Below are positions 23,675 through 34,420 of a DNA stretch of 64,000 bases, piece by piece. A program made the position numbers and the translations under genes. The notes under the pieces were generated by a model. That model was given only the letters and a program-made list of their open reading frames with translations. It was not told the DNA's origin and did not search any database. Numbering within the stretch: position 1 is the stretch's first letter; each line of letters begins with the position of its first letter. Location: the NCBI GenBank assembly GCA_004794785.1, contig SJOL01007241.1:257104-321103 (forward strand), in the 5' to 3' direction. The DNA is from Opisthorchis felineus (lineage: Eukaryota > Platyhelminthes > Trematoda > Opisthorchiida > Opisthorchiidae).

Positions 23675-23970
23675 GAGCCAGTCAATACGTGACCACGTGA
23701 TGTGGTTTCCGATATTGAAGGATGAGTGGCGCTATGCCTTGTCTGACTGAAAGCTAATCACACTGCTGACCAGCCAATCGTAACCAAACGGTTAAGCTTC
23801 TCGCCGGAAGGTCACGGGTTCGAAACTCCCTGAAGTTTCGTGAGTTGAGCACTGCCGATGATTCTCAACAAGGATGAAGCAGCTGTCCAGGGCTTCTCGG
23901 CTTTTCAGCGTAGATTGGCTTTACTCACTGGATGAAATCTCTATTGAACATACGTTTTGATGCTTCTACC
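23675..23970 (+). mobile_element. S2 element
   Basis: A nearly full unit: GAGGAGCCAGTCAATACG, GAAGGATGAGTGGCGCTATG, CACACTGCTGACCAGCC, B box GGTCACGGGTTCGAAACTC, hammerhead, then TTTTCAGCGTAGATTGGC and GATGAAATCTC. Confidence 0.75.
23849..23893 (+). ncRNA. Hammerhead ribozyme, type I, S2 class
   Basis: Stem I GCACUG pairs with CAGGGC, mostly. The core is CCGAUGA and GAAG, one change in each. Stem III palindrome CAGCUG is followed by UC. Two core substitutions make it probably inactive. Confidence 0.55.
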
Positions 23971-24299
23971 GTTTTACTGAGATAAAACTAGATCTGTTCC
24001 TACAGCGTCTTATGATACATTCACAGAGAACAACAGGAAGCAGGAAACGAGCGAGCTGTTCTCTACTCAGGTATTGTTGAGACGGGTCAGATATAAGCTA
24101 GTTGTTTAGACGCACGCCCCTATCGACCAGACTATTGTTTGAATCATCGCCTATGTCTCTTAGATTTAACCACATTCATGTAATGCCCCTCGGAACTAGA
24201 AATTTTCGCTGTATAAAACCGCTCTATAGAACCCGATCAAGCTCACCAGCTTCTCGATGCATAGCTCCACAACTACCCAAACTATGTAGATCTGCACCT

Positions 24300-24440
24300 A
24301 TTCGGCGAAATGCACTCATTCGGAATCCATGGCACTGAGCCTACCTGATGGGCTTCAAGAACGGTGACACCGGTCATGGGCTGTCAAAAGTTCTCAGCAA
24401 CCGTACGAGTAGTGTGTTCCGTCTTCTAGAAAGCGTGAAA
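24300..24440 (+). mobile_element. R1 retrozyme-like element, partial
   Basis: A short minus-oriented R1 tail (CGAAATGCACTCATTCGG) is joined to a plus-oriented ribozyme region and CTCAGCAACCGTACGAGTAG. It is another inverted junction. Confidence 0.6.
24339..24381 (+). ncRNA. Hammerhead ribozyme relic, R1 class
   Basis: Stem I GCCUAC against AUGGGC is good. The core is CUGAUGG and GACA, stem II is poorly paired (GCUU against CGGU), and the stem III palindrome CCGG is followed by UC. Predicted inactive. Confidence 0.5.
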
Positions 24441-25092
24441 TTCTTGTTGAAATGCCGAAAAATGCATACATATCCTGTGTTCACCGAGGTAATCGTCCCT
24501 AATGGGGTTGAAGTTTATTAATGCCTGCGGCAGTAAAAACCACTTAGACAAGATTAGGCGGAACAGATCTGTCTTGTTGGATTTTAGTGTAACGAATTAT
24601 CACGAGAATCGAAAGTGACTGGAGTTGGGAGGGACGATTTGAAGTCGATTTGTTCTTTTGTTTGTAACTGGCAGAGGTGTGCATTCGAGCAGGAACTATA
24701 ATTTTTGCGGTCACTCTCCGTAAGTATCTCCAACCTAGGACCTCTTCCAAGAGAGGCCTCTCCAAGGGAGGTCGAGGAGAGCGTCTCACCACTCTAGAGA
24801 GGTCAACGCCTATCTATCTGCCGAGAAATCCCACAGTTTTGCTTCCCGAAAGGCGATTTTATCCACGCACTCCCAAAGAACACCATGAGTCCAATCACAG
24901 AAGAACTATCAAGAGTTACATGAAAACCATAGCAGGATGAGCTATTGAACACAAGCCAATCCATACGTAACTTTCAAACTTCGTTTAAGCTAATCGACCT
25001 GGCTGAGCAATCATCTCAGATTATAAACTAGGGAGACATTACTACATAATAAATGGTGAGTCTTACCTAAAACTCTAATGACATTGTCGTTC

Positions 25093-25270
25093 AGATGTAA
25101 CACCCTTTGGGTGCCGAGTTACCCTTCCACACGGAGGAAGCACGAGGGCTGAGTTACTGCCAGGTTGCCCAAGCCTAGACAGAAGCCGTCAAGCTGCAGA
25201 GGTTAGGTTCGAACCACAGACCATCCGGTGATTGGGTTCGTTCGTTAACCACTGAGCTGTCTCGAGCTCT
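25093..25270 (-). mobile_element. S4 tRNA-derived SINE
   Basis: On the minus strand an A-box-like GACAGCTCAGTGGTTAACG is followed by the B box GTGGTTCGAACCTAACC, then a body with GTCTAGGCTTGGGCAACC and CCCTCGTGCTTCC. It shares this body with copies at 0.5, 31.9, 37.6, 40.2 and 60.5 kb. Confidence 0.75.
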
Positions 25271-27083
25271 CCTGCGGTAAGTAATTCTAACTCACTGCAT
25301 TACAGACCTATAGCAGGATGGTCTTAATAGAGAATAGTCGTAAATCTAAGAGGTAGATACTTATTTACTTGGAGTTGTAGGTCACTAGTTGTCTAATTTT
25401 CCGACAGCGGTGCAGTAAGCACATCTGACCGTAATGTTGGAGTGAGGTGCAATCAGCAGGATTGGTTTAGTATCCCTACAAACCTCATCTCGCACAAGAC
25501 TCAACTGGAAGTCCGGCTAGTAGTTGACAGTTTACTAGTTACCTAGATCGGTTACGCATCATGTTTTGTAGGGAAAGACAACCCAAAGGACCACTCAGCT
25601 GGACTGTATCCGCTTTTATTTCCCTCTGTTATATGGCCCGGAACTCGCAAACATTTGGAAGCGTCTACCCGACCTTTGTGTGCGTAAAGTGTTGAATTTC
25701 TAATATTGATTTGTACGTTCTTTTATCCGAGAATTATGTGACGCATACTGCGGTTGAAAACAACGTCCAAAATTGTATATTCACGCGCAGACCGTCTTGT
25801 ATGGCTACTCATATTGTCTTGTGTTTCAAAATAGAACATTCGAGAACGAATAAGTGGGCACATTTGAACCCAGAATGGTTTCGACTCCAGTGGTGCGCGA
25901 TTTGACCCTCTTCTCATTTCGGTGCGATCGTTTGTCAACACCCCAAGGTCGACGACTCCTGATTGGTCTTCTGATTTGTGAGGAGTGCTCGTCACCACTA
26001 CCTTCTGGACTAACAATTGAAAGGTCAAACATGTTCATACTCGTGATACCCGACCATCAAGTATTGGAATTTGAACTAGTAGGAATTTGAACTTCACAGG
26101 AGGCCCTGCGCGCATTGATTAGTCGTACTGATTAATGGGTGTCTCATCATAAAACCAGTTCAAATTAGTGCTAGCGCTTGGTTGGTGTTATGGGGCTATC
26201 GCATGAATTATGGTGAGATCGGGAATTCCGTACTTCAGTGTTATCGCTGAGGAGAATCGTCTTTATCGCACACACGTAGACACAGAGGACAAAGTATCTG
26301 TCGGATTTTCTACGCATGATTTTCACGCATGACTGCAACACTTTCTTATCAGTGAAGACCACACACAGGGAGAGAGAAGATGGACTAGTGAGAAAGTGTG
26401 GATTGGTTCGAAAACCGTAAACTTTTTTTGCACATGTAATTTATCCGTTTTCAAAGACGTCAAACTTGCAGTTTATCAAGCGGAATATGTCTCCGTTTAC
26501 CCTCCTCATTGGAACAGTTTTGATGGGCTTATTCGGTTGCAGTATTGGAGATGACAAGTTGGCAATTAATGTGTGCATACTGAAGCAATACTTCATACTC
26601 CTTATCTCGCAGTTAAGAGGCAACTTGATCTGTGGTTGGGTATGACTGCCTATTTTAGATGCCTGAGTGCTTAATGTTCCACTTTCCCACTAGTAATCAA
26701 CCGCACCATCTTGTAGGTTCCTTGGTGCTACATGTGTCTCCCTTTTCATGATACAGTCTGCGTACGAATCATTGAATCCTATGCTCACTGACAATCTCAA
26801 CCCCGTCGCCAATGACATCCAGTGATGGTGTGATAAGATCAGCCAATGACATAACGTCCATTGAGCGTAGTTTTAAAGCACAGATCAGGGGGGCGATGAT
26901 CAACCAATCAGATGAAATTGAGTCAATGAACGAAAGAGGTTGATCAGAAGTTTAAACCTATCGCTCCTGAAAACAGCCACATTACTTCACCAATGAGATT
27001 TTTTATGGAAATACGTTAATTATACTCTGCTTGACTCCTCGGGTCAGTGTTTGAGCAAAAACCTTTCCTTTCCCTCTGTGCAG

Positions 27084-27926
27084 ACGGAAATCCCACAAAT
27101 AATGGGAGGCCACTGTTACAAGTGGAGGCGACCGACGCAGATTCAGGTGACAATGGTCGTATCACCTACCGAATCGGTGCCGGAAATTCAGCTGGATTTT
27201 TCATGTTGGACAATGCCACTGGGATTTTGATGATCTCGCCAAAGCTAGCAGCCGATCAACAAAAGGCTCAAGCGGGTTCGTCCACTCAAACACACGTAGC
27301 TGAACCTACCACTATGACAAACAGAGAATATCGGCTGTTGTTTGAAGCTTGTGATCACGGAGTACCAAAACGCTGTGCTACACCAATCTGGGTCCGACTG
27401 CTTCTGGATGTCGATGAAATGTCAAACTTAGTTTCACGCGACCAGCTGTCCGCTCACATGACTAACGAATACATTTATCCGGAATCCTTGGGCCCACTTA
27501 GCTCAAGTGGCAACAAACTAAAAGAGGACGGTTCACAAAATGTCGCGGGGGCAAAAATGGTTCAAGTGAGTGGGGCTCTGTCTGAGAGCAATCGTATTAA
27601 ATATTCAGAAAGTCGAGCTTGGTCGTCGGGTGGTAGAAATCCTGTAGACGGCTACTACCGGTCCGACGGGCTGCCACGTGATCAACTGGACAAGTACAAC
27701 TGGAATATGGATGGTGTGATTCCTAACCGAAGGGTGTATGTGGATGGCGATGGAAGAAGTCTGCGGGAGTTTAACCATGCACCTACAAGTCTAGTCGTTA
27801 GCGAGGCGGTGATCATATGCCTGGTTGTGGTTTTCATCGTCCTTTTGTGTGCAGCTGGCATTCTTTTTTACTTGGTACGAAGGAAATCGATCCTGTATAC
27901 AGTTGGGGCCAGAGTCAAGTCAAACG
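27084..27926 (+). CDS. Protocadherin-like coding exon 4: cadherin repeat 7, membrane-proximal region and transmembrane helix
   Basis: Encodes residues 989-1268 with split codons at both ends. Repeat 7 shows the classical VEATDADSGDNGRITYRI. A Ser/Gly/Asn-rich stalk follows. The transmembrane helix is at about residues 1229-1252 (27806-27877), with core IICLVVVFIVLLCAAGILF, and is stopped by RRK, so the C-terminus is cytoplasmic. Acceptor TGTGCAG at 27083; donor GTGAGT at 27927, leaving phase 1. Both exon 5 at 32080 and the long tail exon at 45301 accept this phase. Repeat 7 ends in LDVDEMSNLV rather than a full DxNDN motif, as is common for the last repeat. Confidence 0.9.
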
Positions 27927-28237
27927 GTGAGTATTTGTACGAACCCTGTGTGCTTCCGAGTATTCTTTTCCCACTTATTTCATTCAAACTTTTTAGATGT
28001 AAACCAGTTCGATGTTTTAACTAATCCTCTACAACTTTTGGAAGTTTCAATCGATTTATATGAACAGGTTTGGTGGTTCACCTCAAACAGCTTTGGTTAA
28101 TCAGCTGAACAGGTGAAAAATGAGACCAGTAAATCGATTCACTCTGAGTAAAATTTGGGTGTGAAGTAGGTGGAGAAAAATGCTATGCTCAGCAACTTCG
28201 AAAATTTAAGGAGGGCTATAAATTGGCGACGGTGTGG

Positions 28238-28238
<1 letters not shown>

Positions 28239-28265
<27 letters not shown>
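28239..28265. repeat. AT microsatellite
   Basis: An uninterrupted AT dinucleotide run beside an M1 foldback element. Confidence 0.9.
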
Positions 28266-28268
<3 letters not shown>

Positions 28269-28286
28269 GTAGCTCAGTTGCGCCGC

Positions 28287-28464
28287 TTGATTGTTGGTCT
28301 GTTCTGTGACCTTTGTAGTTGGATTGCAAATGTTTCAATTCCAATCGACGTGACATCGTCAGTGCTCGACAGTCACTGAACTCCGCAATGACGATATCAG
28401 CTCGATTGGTAATGAAACATTTGCAATCCACCTGCCAAGCTCGGCAAACCATCCAACAACTAAG
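28287..28464. mobile_element. M1 foldback (MITE-like) element
   Basis: The left arm holds TTGTTGGTCTGTTC and GTTGGATTGCAAATGTTTC. The right arm holds the inverted counterparts GAAACATTTGCAATCC, CTGCCAAGCTCGGC and ATCCAACAAC. A GACATCGTCAGTGC centre separates them. There is no coding sequence. The structure resembles a non-autonomous DNA transposon. A flanking TA-rich site is present, but no target duplication could be fixed. Confidence 0.6.
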
Positions 28465-29148
28465 GGTTGTGAATTGTTGTCTCCAAAGGCTACAAAGATG
28501 TCTCCGTTGGAACACAGATTTTGTAGTACATTTGTGGTTCGTCCCAGTTCCTCATCAATCACGAACTTTGAGACGAATAGAGACGGAGGATACAGCTTAG
28601 TAAGCAGCCTATGGTGAGCAGAAATAAATGTGAACACTCACTCATCTCCAAATTAAAACAACTGACGGAATAATCCCATATCTAAACACAAGGTGACGAA
28701 CGTCACATGATCTCTTCTTCAGGTCAGCGCACATCCTGTAGACAAATGACAGCGATTGTCGTGAAGACCAGGTTAGGCGATTCGAAAAGTGGAAAAATAC
28801 GGACAGCCAATTAGAATGACAAAAAACCTCGTCTAGTTGGACGGAGGGTGGTCCCAGGCCTCGTTTGTTCTATCCGCGTGTGACACGTGACCAAGACATT
28901 TTAATTCTGACAGCACAGGGCCTGTAGGTGATCTAAAAGCGACGTGCGCGGGTTGATCACGTGAACAATGTCAATGATGGGCGACGCGACCGAATTTCTA
29001 AACGAGCTAATGAGCATCACGCTGTTCCGACAAAATAGTCGCTCATCCATTCTGACATGTGCCAACATAATCGGTTTTACAGAGGCAAAATGAACCATCA
29101 ATCACGTGAAGGTGATTTGCCAATTACGGTGGTTTTGATATAGGGACT

Positions 29149-29325
29149 CGAATGAATTTATCGTTTATGATATTCCTCGACCGAATGTGCCGCCCAAAGG
29201 CCGTCTCATGTTTCATCTGGGCTGACATTCAAGATATTGACGTGCTTTTCCGTGATGCTATACGACTTATGAGACTGGTGAAAGGAATTCGACAGTCTGT
29301 CACCGGTTTCGTCATTATTTCAATA
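29149..29325 (-). mobile_element. R1 element, minus-strand half of an inverted pair
   Basis: Minus-strand blocks: CAGATGAAACATGAGACGG, CCGGTGACAGACTGTCG and the complement of TCGTTTATGATATTCC. It is joined to a plus-strand copy at about 29325. Confidence 0.6.
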
Positions 29326-29712
29326 TTACCTGGAAACATCACAAACGAGGGATTCAGCTGGGTTCCAGATGAGTTTGTCGAAAAACCAAATTTGTTTGCA
29401 AATGAGTGTATTTCGCTAATCCCGTGCAATTTGGTTTCAAGTAGAACATAAGGTTGACGGAAACTCGGGGACTGCGCCTACTTGATGAGCCCCAAGAAGG
29501 GCGAAACCGGTAGTGGGCTGTCGAAGAATTTTCAGCAACCTTATGAGTAATGTATCACATCTATACATGTATCGCGATATCTCGAATATCGTAGCAACTG
29601 AAACACGAGGCGGCCTGCTGCAGCACATTCAGCTGCCTGGAAACATCACAAACAAGAGATTCAGCTGGGTTCCAGCTGAGTCTCTCGAAAATGATTGTAT
29701 TTCCCTAATTAC
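29325..29712 (+). mobile_element. R1 retrozyme-like element, more than one unit
   Basis: It begins with GGAAACATCACAAACGAGGG, runs through GCAAATGAGTGTATTTCGC, TCAAGTAGAACATAAGGTTG, a hammerhead, CAGCAACCTTATGAGTAATG and CAACTGAAACACGAGGCGG, and ends with a second GGAAACATCACAAACAAGAG. The repeated block shows a tandem arrangement of about 300 bp. Confidence 0.8.
29476..29518 (+). ncRNA. Hammerhead ribozyme, type I, R1 class
   Basis: Stem I GCCUAC/GUGGGC has all six pairs, with one G-U. The core is UUGAUGA (first C changed) and GAAA. Stem II is GCCC/GGGC with loop CAAGAA, and stem III CCGG is followed by UA. Apart from one core base this is the R1 consensus. Confidence 0.7.
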
Positions 29713-30635
29713 CGGTAATCCCTTTTACTCAGTGAACCCTCCGAAAGGACAAGGTCACTCTTGCCAAAGAAAGACAATGCGTTTTATTCACAACTTTCTT
29801 AGGAAATCACTGCCGAACATGTACGTGTAGAGACCAGAGAAGAATGTACTAATCAAAGTAAAGCCCCCCCCCGGATTTGGCATCAACTTTATGTATTTCG
29901 TTGCCATTGGCTTACTTATCAGTCAGGTGTTATCATGAACAGGCTCTTGAAACTATCTACGTTAGTTTGTTTTTAGGTGTGTAACCTTATCTAAAACGGT
30001 CTCGTTTCAACAAATTGTGGAAACATCTGGTAATTGGCCGCAGTGCTCGGGGCAGCCGACCATAACCGAATAATCCTGTCTCAGGAGGTAGTCTTCTGAA
30101 ATTAAAGTACGTAAGTAAAATTTTGGAATTCGGTGGAATTCGACAGAGCGAGGTGAGATACCAATATCAGATGCACGACAGGGCAGATGAATTCACACAT
30201 GAGCGTTACTCGTCATCACCTAAACTGCGTTCAGGCAAGTTCTGTGTGTATAAACTGACTGAAGTGGTGTCCACCATAGAGTATTGATTGGTTGTAATCA
30301 GCACTGTTTCATATTGTTACCCAGGCTGGTGTTGGCCTGGGGATGAGGTCTTCATGGGACAGTTAACACAACTGTGGCGTATCGATTCGGGATCTTTGTG
30401 GTTACGACACAGTAAATCTGGGAGACCTGTAACCGATGAAGTCATTGGTAGAGCCAGTTTTACACAGCAGTACAATAAAACAGTTCATAATCTAGACTGG
30501 GACAAAGGACCACTTTGACCCAACGATAGTTGCGTTTATTTTCATTCGCATCACACTCATGAGAACAGCTCTCCTTTTATCCTGTTACAATTTTTCCGGT
30601 CAGTCTACACCAAAAAGATAACTCGAGTTTCCAAG

Positions 30636-30718
30636 AAATACACTCATTTGCAAATCAATTTGGTTTTGCGAGAGACTCACCTAGAACCCAGCTTAATCTC
30701 TCGTTTGTGATGTTTCCA
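30636..30718 (-). mobile_element. R1 element fragment
   Basis: Minus strand: GGAAACATCACAAACGAGAG, ATTAAGCTGGGTTC and TTGCAAATGAGTGTATTTC, the R1 3' part, without a ribozyme. It abuts a minus-strand S3 copy. Confidence 0.65.
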
Positions 30719-30720
30719 CT

Positions 30721-30975
30721 CGAGTTTCGTTCTCGTTAGGGCCAGTCAGCAACGCCCACATCCATGATCATGCCAGGGTTGGAGCCGTGAAAGCCTGACG
30801 TGCGAGGTGAGTGCGCGCCGAATCATCACATTCGAACGAGCGAGGGCGATGTGATTGGTTCGCACAACACCTCGAACGAAAACCCCGCAATTGTCCTGGT
30901 TATGGTGATCGACTGACCGGCTCATCAGGACTTTCCAGTCGGGTAGGGTCATTAGGACGGGAGAAAGACTGTTCC
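30721..30975 (-). mobile_element. S3 element, minus-strand copy
   Basis: Minus strand: GAACCAATCACATCGCC, GCGCACTCACCTCGCACG, a B-box-like GGCTCCAACCCTGGC, then a ribozyme remnant with AACGAGAACGAAACTCGAGT. The order matches the S3 copies at 59 kb. It faces a plus-strand S3 fragment at 30985. Confidence 0.6.
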
Positions 30976-30984
30976 AACCAGAGC

Positions 30985-31120
30985 GATATTCGTACTTCAA
31001 ACCCCGGCCTTAAGGAAAGTGAAACTCGAGTCCAGTACTTCTCCCCTCTGGTGTGGACTCACGAGAATAACTGCGTCAGAACAAGAGAAGGACTGTTTAG
31101 ACGAGACTGACGTGAATGTG
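30985..31120 (+). mobile_element. S3 element, plus-strand copy
   Basis: It carries CTTCAAACCCCGGC, then the 3' half of an S3 ribozyme (GUGAAA, palindrome CUCGAG, UC, CAGUAC at about 31019-31038), then GGTGTGGACTCACGAG and a GACGTGAATGTGGG tail. The CUGAUGA half has been lost. Confidence 0.65.
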
Positions 31121-31878
31121 GGTTTCTCTCTCTCTTTTTGAGATACATAGGCGTAATCAGGACGCACTGGTAATTTCGACAGAAGAAGTTTGATCGAGGT
31201 ACAAGTTGGGCATTTAGGGTAAGTCAGGACACGACAAACGAATAATTTTGGCGTCCTCACACAACTGGAGGTTTGAAATGCTCGAAATGAACAATAAACT
31301 GCTTTCTGAACCGAAGTCTGAACCCTGGTCAAAGTTCGATTCGAAAGTGAACAAAGTTGTGTTAGATTGATCATGGCGCCACAGTCGAATTTCAAAATTT
31401 ACTCGTGCAAACAACTGTTGAGTATAGTATGCATTCTCATAAAGTTGGTAGAAATCGATTACATGTGACTTGTGTGTAGTTAGAGGCAGGTAATTCAACC
31501 GCAACGATATTGCCTAATGTTCTAATCAATCTACCACCAAAGAGGGTGATGAAATGGGATGGAATCTCGGTCGTAGCGGGTCTGACCACCAACTTCAGTG
31601 TCAGGAAGGTGCGGCATCATTATTTTATCAGTTCAAGAATGATGTATGGGCCAAACAAACTGGATTGTTATATAGAGTTTGCTTGACAACACAGACAACG
31701 ACACCATAACCACTCTGGCTGTTGTTACGAGGGGCTTAGCTATCAGGATATCCCAGTCTTCAACTTCTGGATGTATTGAACCGTTTTCAGACAGTAAGAC
31801 GCCAAGCTTACTCATTATTACGTCATTGCTTGAATTTATTGTGCGGTCTCTTACGTGCATTCATCTGTTCATCTGTTC

Positions 31879-32056
31879 AGATAGCTCACTGCTTAAGGCG
31901 AGAACTGATTGACCTGAAGATCCATGGTTCGAATCCAACCCCAGCATCTCGATTTGCCCTGTCTAGGCTTGGGCAACCTGGCACTATCTCAACCTTTGCC
32001 GTTCCATCGGGTGGCATGACAGCTATGCACCGCAAAGATGTTAGGACTGAACAGTC
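31879..32056 (+). mobile_element. S4 tRNA-derived SINE next to exon 5
   Basis: A-box-like GATAGCTCACTGCTTAAGG, B box ATGGTTCGAATCCAACC, then CTGTCTAGGCTTGGGCAACC and GGTGGCATGACAGC. Its end lies about 24 bases before the exon 5 acceptor, so the branch point of that exon is probably inside or touching the SINE. Confidence 0.75.
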
Positions 32057-32079
32057 GTTTATGTTTATTTTCACTTTAG

Positions 32080-32156
32080 ATCCTAATCATCAAGTACCTG
32101 TTGCCAAACCAACCGACAGCAACGTGGTCTCATTCCACAGTCAAGCCGGTGGTGAG
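32080..32156 (+). CDS. Protocadherin-like coding exon 5: start of the short cytoplasmic tail
   Basis: It encodes 25 complete codons plus two bases of a split Asp codon (residues 1269-1294): DPNHQVPVAKPTDSN followed by a Ser/His/Gly-rich end. The acceptor is TTTAG at 32079 after a T-rich tract; the donor GTGAGT starts at 32157. It is entered in phase 1 and left in phase 0. Skipping it and exon 6 and joining exon 4 to 45301 also keeps frame. Beyond the membrane helix no known motif is visible. Confidence 0.7.
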
Positions 32157-32476
32157 GTGAGTTAATTCTCTGGTTTGTTGTTTTTCTCTCAAAAGTGTGC
32201 ATTCGAACACGCAGGTTTTCCTATTTCTACAGAGAAACAATCATGCGACTGACTGATTCGTGTTCAAGTTGTGTTCTTTTTTGCACCTTTCTGTTCCGGT
32301 GGATCATGATATAAGATATAATTTGTTAACTAATTTCATACATCCTGTCTAAGTTTCTTTCGAATATTGTTCAGTCTGGTTTGTTAGAAAACCTTCGATT
32401 TCACTTTCGGGCGTCCGATTGGGTTTTTCGGTTGTAGTCAACAAGTTTTCAGTTCGAGTTTCATCTATCTTGGCAG

Positions 32477-32668
32477 GGTGAACAAGGCGGATTCGTGTAC
32501 AGCGCGCAAGGTGGAGATTGTACATCCATCAGATTTGTTGGAAACCCAAATAATCGTGTGAAAAACCTTCAGACTACTTACCACAATCTGTTCAGGGAAG
32601 CTTTAAAAACACCCAGGTTCAGTGTCCCAGAAGGCTATCATGATACTGGCGCCAGCGTTTCTACCTGA
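32477..32668 (+). CDS. Protocadherin-like coding exon 6: alternative terminal exon, short tail
   Basis: The acceptor CTTGGCAG at 32476 follows a 320-base intron. The frame required by exon 5 (phase 0) stays open for 63 codons and ends in TGA at 32666-32668. An AATAAA lies 50 bases further on, which supports a true transcript end. The peptide starts GEQGGFVYSAQGGDC and ends in GASVST. No domain is recognised. An internal donor (AAG then GTGGAG at 32511) would make a 34-base internal exon that joins 45301 in phase, a possible but weaker alternative. Confidence 0.65.
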   Translation, partial: GEQGGFVYSAQGGDCTSIRFVGNPNNRVKNLQTTYHNLFREALKTPRFSVPEGYHDTGASVST

Positions 32669-32717
32669 AGTAACCGCTATTGTACTGCAAAACTGTCTGG
32701 CAGCCGGATGTTGTACG

Positions 32718-32723
32718 AATAAA
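32718..32723 (+). terminator. Poly(A) signal AATAAA of the short-tail transcript
   Basis: A canonical hexamer 50 bases after the exon 6 stop codon. This spacing is typical of a short 3' UTR. Confidence 0.6.
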
Positions 32724-32849
32724 CACTAAACAAGACAAGACAAAGCACTTATAGGTCAGGGATGAGGTCAGCTCGTGATATGACTGGCTGGAACTAAACG
32801 ATATATGTGTATTGTTTGTTTCTAGTGCGAGGAGATCTGGGAAGCTTTA

Positions 32850-33010
32850 ATGAAGATTTTGTCCAGTAAGTGAAGACAATCTATGCTGAAAGACTGAAAA
32901 GCACAGTACAGCTGTTTCATCCCTACTGGGAATCACATCAACAGTAGGCAGCTTCGAACCCGCAATCTCCATGTTAGTAGTTTGAGCACAGACGCGTCGC
33001 TCATACCCCC
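32850..33010 (-). mobile_element. S2 element
   Basis: Minus strand: GCTCAAACTACTAACATGG, B box GATTGCGGGTTCGAAGCTG, hammerhead, then TTTCAGTCTTTCAGC. It is truncated upstream at a run of C (33006-33018 on the plus strand). Confidence 0.7.
32901..32947 (-). ncRNA. Hammerhead ribozyme relic, S2 class
   Basis: CUACUG, UUGAUGU, a stem II with AUUCCC and GGGAU, GAAA, palindrome CAGCUG, UA, then CUGUGC. Stem I is disrupted and the first core strand is altered, so it is predicted inactive. Confidence 0.5.
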
Positions 33011-34067
33011 CCCCCCCCGTCAGAAAAAGAAGAGGCTCACTGATGTTAGCACCCCCTGGATTGAATCGGTAAACAGGTGCCTTGGTAACCTGGAGACGGT
33101 CAAGGCCCCAACTCAATACCCATGACCAGTTTTCCCACCCGTACGCATTTGCGAACTCTGAAAACCGATTATCGGATGAACCGGTCCTTAAGGTCATAAG
33201 ATAGACAGAACACGGGTAATAATTCGTTGGATAGACAAAGCCAATTTCATTGTGGCAGTTTTGCGTATCGTTGTGTGATTGTAGCTCCTCACGTGAATAT
33301 CCCGAAGCGATCAAACTTCTAACGTATGCTTACGTTTGATACAGATTCTGGATGCGGGTGAGGGGATTAGATATTCTTTTATAGCATCCAATCGCCACTT
33401 CTTATTGTGCAGGTCATCGACAGTGTATTGAATTTTGTGAGAGCCCCTGCTGTTTGATCACGTGATCTCGCTGTCTGATCATTGGTTCCTGCGGCTGCTG
33501 CGTTCACTCCAAAATGGTTTGCTCCTCCATCCCCATTGGCCACTGCCACAACTACGAATGCAGTGTTTGGTGGACTGTCCAACCACGTGAATCATGTACG
33601 GGAGGAGTATCCAGAACAAACCGAACGGAAACCGCATGTATGAACAAGTGACATGAAATGACACCTTGGTGAAACAGTACGAAGTACAACAGTGCATACT
33701 GGACAAGGTCATCATCAGCTGATGGTTTGTTTGGGTCAGTCGATAGACGTCATCAAAACACATGTACAGTGTGGTGACTGGGCTTGGACTGGACTGTAGC
33801 GCTACCTACCACCTTACCGATTAACCTAAGTCATATCTGTTCGTTTTTCAAGTGACAAATACCCTACACAAGTGGGTTACATGACGAATACCTATAAATC
33901 TGAATGAATGCAATTGTTTACCCTGCCTAGCATGATCAGCTTGTCCGTTAGAGTTGGCAGTTTATCCGTTTATTCGTTTAGGTGAAGAACCGTCAGTAAT
34001 ATTCCGTGGCCAGGAGAGTTTCTAGACGTGAAACATTACTCACAAAGCCCCTGAGAACTCTTCGACA

Positions 34068-34109
34068 GCCCGCGACCGGTTCCGCCCTTCTTGGGGCTCA
34101 TAAGGAACG
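34068..34109 (-). ncRNA. Hammerhead ribozyme relic, R1 class, unit 2
   Basis: Stem II GCCC/GGGC with loop CAAGAA and the CCGG palindrome plus UC are kept. The core strands have become CUUAUGA and GGAA. Predicted inactive. Confidence 0.5.
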
Positions 34110-34377
34110 TGAAGTCTTCGAGTTTCCTTCAACGTTATGTTCTACTTGAACTCAAATTGGACAGATTTCGACAAATATTCTCATTTACACACGAATTTGG
34201 TTTCGATGTGAGGCTCAACAGAATCCAGCTGACACTCTCCTTTACGATGGTACGCTTCAATTGAATGTGCTGCACCAGGACGTCTCATATTTCACTTGGT
34301 ACAGTACACTAGATATCGTAATACGCTGCTGTCTAGGCGTTGCACACTACTTATAAGGTTGCTGAAAACTCCTTGAC

Positions 34378-34420
34378 ACCCCATTACCAGTTCCGCCCTT
34401 CTTGGGGCTCATCAGGTTGC
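34378..34420 (-). ncRNA. Hammerhead ribozyme, R1 class, unit 1
   Basis: CUGAUGA is intact and stem II GCCC/GGGC with CAAGAA is intact. The 3' core is GGAA, and stem III is CUGG, no longer a perfect palindrome. Both units of this dimer share the GGAA change. Confidence 0.55.

Larger units (their letters stand above)
19859..27083 (+). other. Intron 3 of the protocadherin gene
   Basis: About 7.2 kb. It contains an R1 tandem dimer at 20370-20850, an S2 copy at 23675-23970, an R1 copy at 24300-24440 and an S4 SINE at 25093-25270. Nothing was recognised in 20860-23670 or 25280-27080. The overlapping ORFs of 117 and 144 codons on opposite strands near 23000-23450 have no recognisable features. Confidence 0.8.
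27927..32079 (+). other. Intron 4 of the protocadherin gene (short-tail route)
   Basis: About 4.2 kb. It holds an AT repeat at 28239, an M1 foldback at 28287-28464, R1 copies at 29149-29712 and 30636-30718, an S3 inverted pair at 30721-31120 and an S4 SINE at 31879-32056. Nothing was recognised in 28500-29140 or 29720-30630. Confidence 0.75.

Noticed and set aside
24745..24790. Short CCTCTTCC...AGAGGCCTCTCC hairpins
   Set aside because: Short purine/pyrimidine-rich imperfect palindromes with no second copy or context.
27927..28024. Read-through of exon 4 into its intron (extra 32 codons)
   Set aside because: A consensus GTGAGT donor sits exactly where two downstream exons fit in phase, so the extension is probably intronic.
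31776..32165. A 129-codon ORF joining the SINE to exon 5 without splicing
   Set aside because: The upstream half is S4 sequence; the acceptor at 32079 and the phase of exon 4 explain the coding part.
33006..33018. Homopolymer C run (also at about 4687 and 36429)
   Set aside because: Simple low-complexity tracts; no functional signal beyond possible repeat boundaries.
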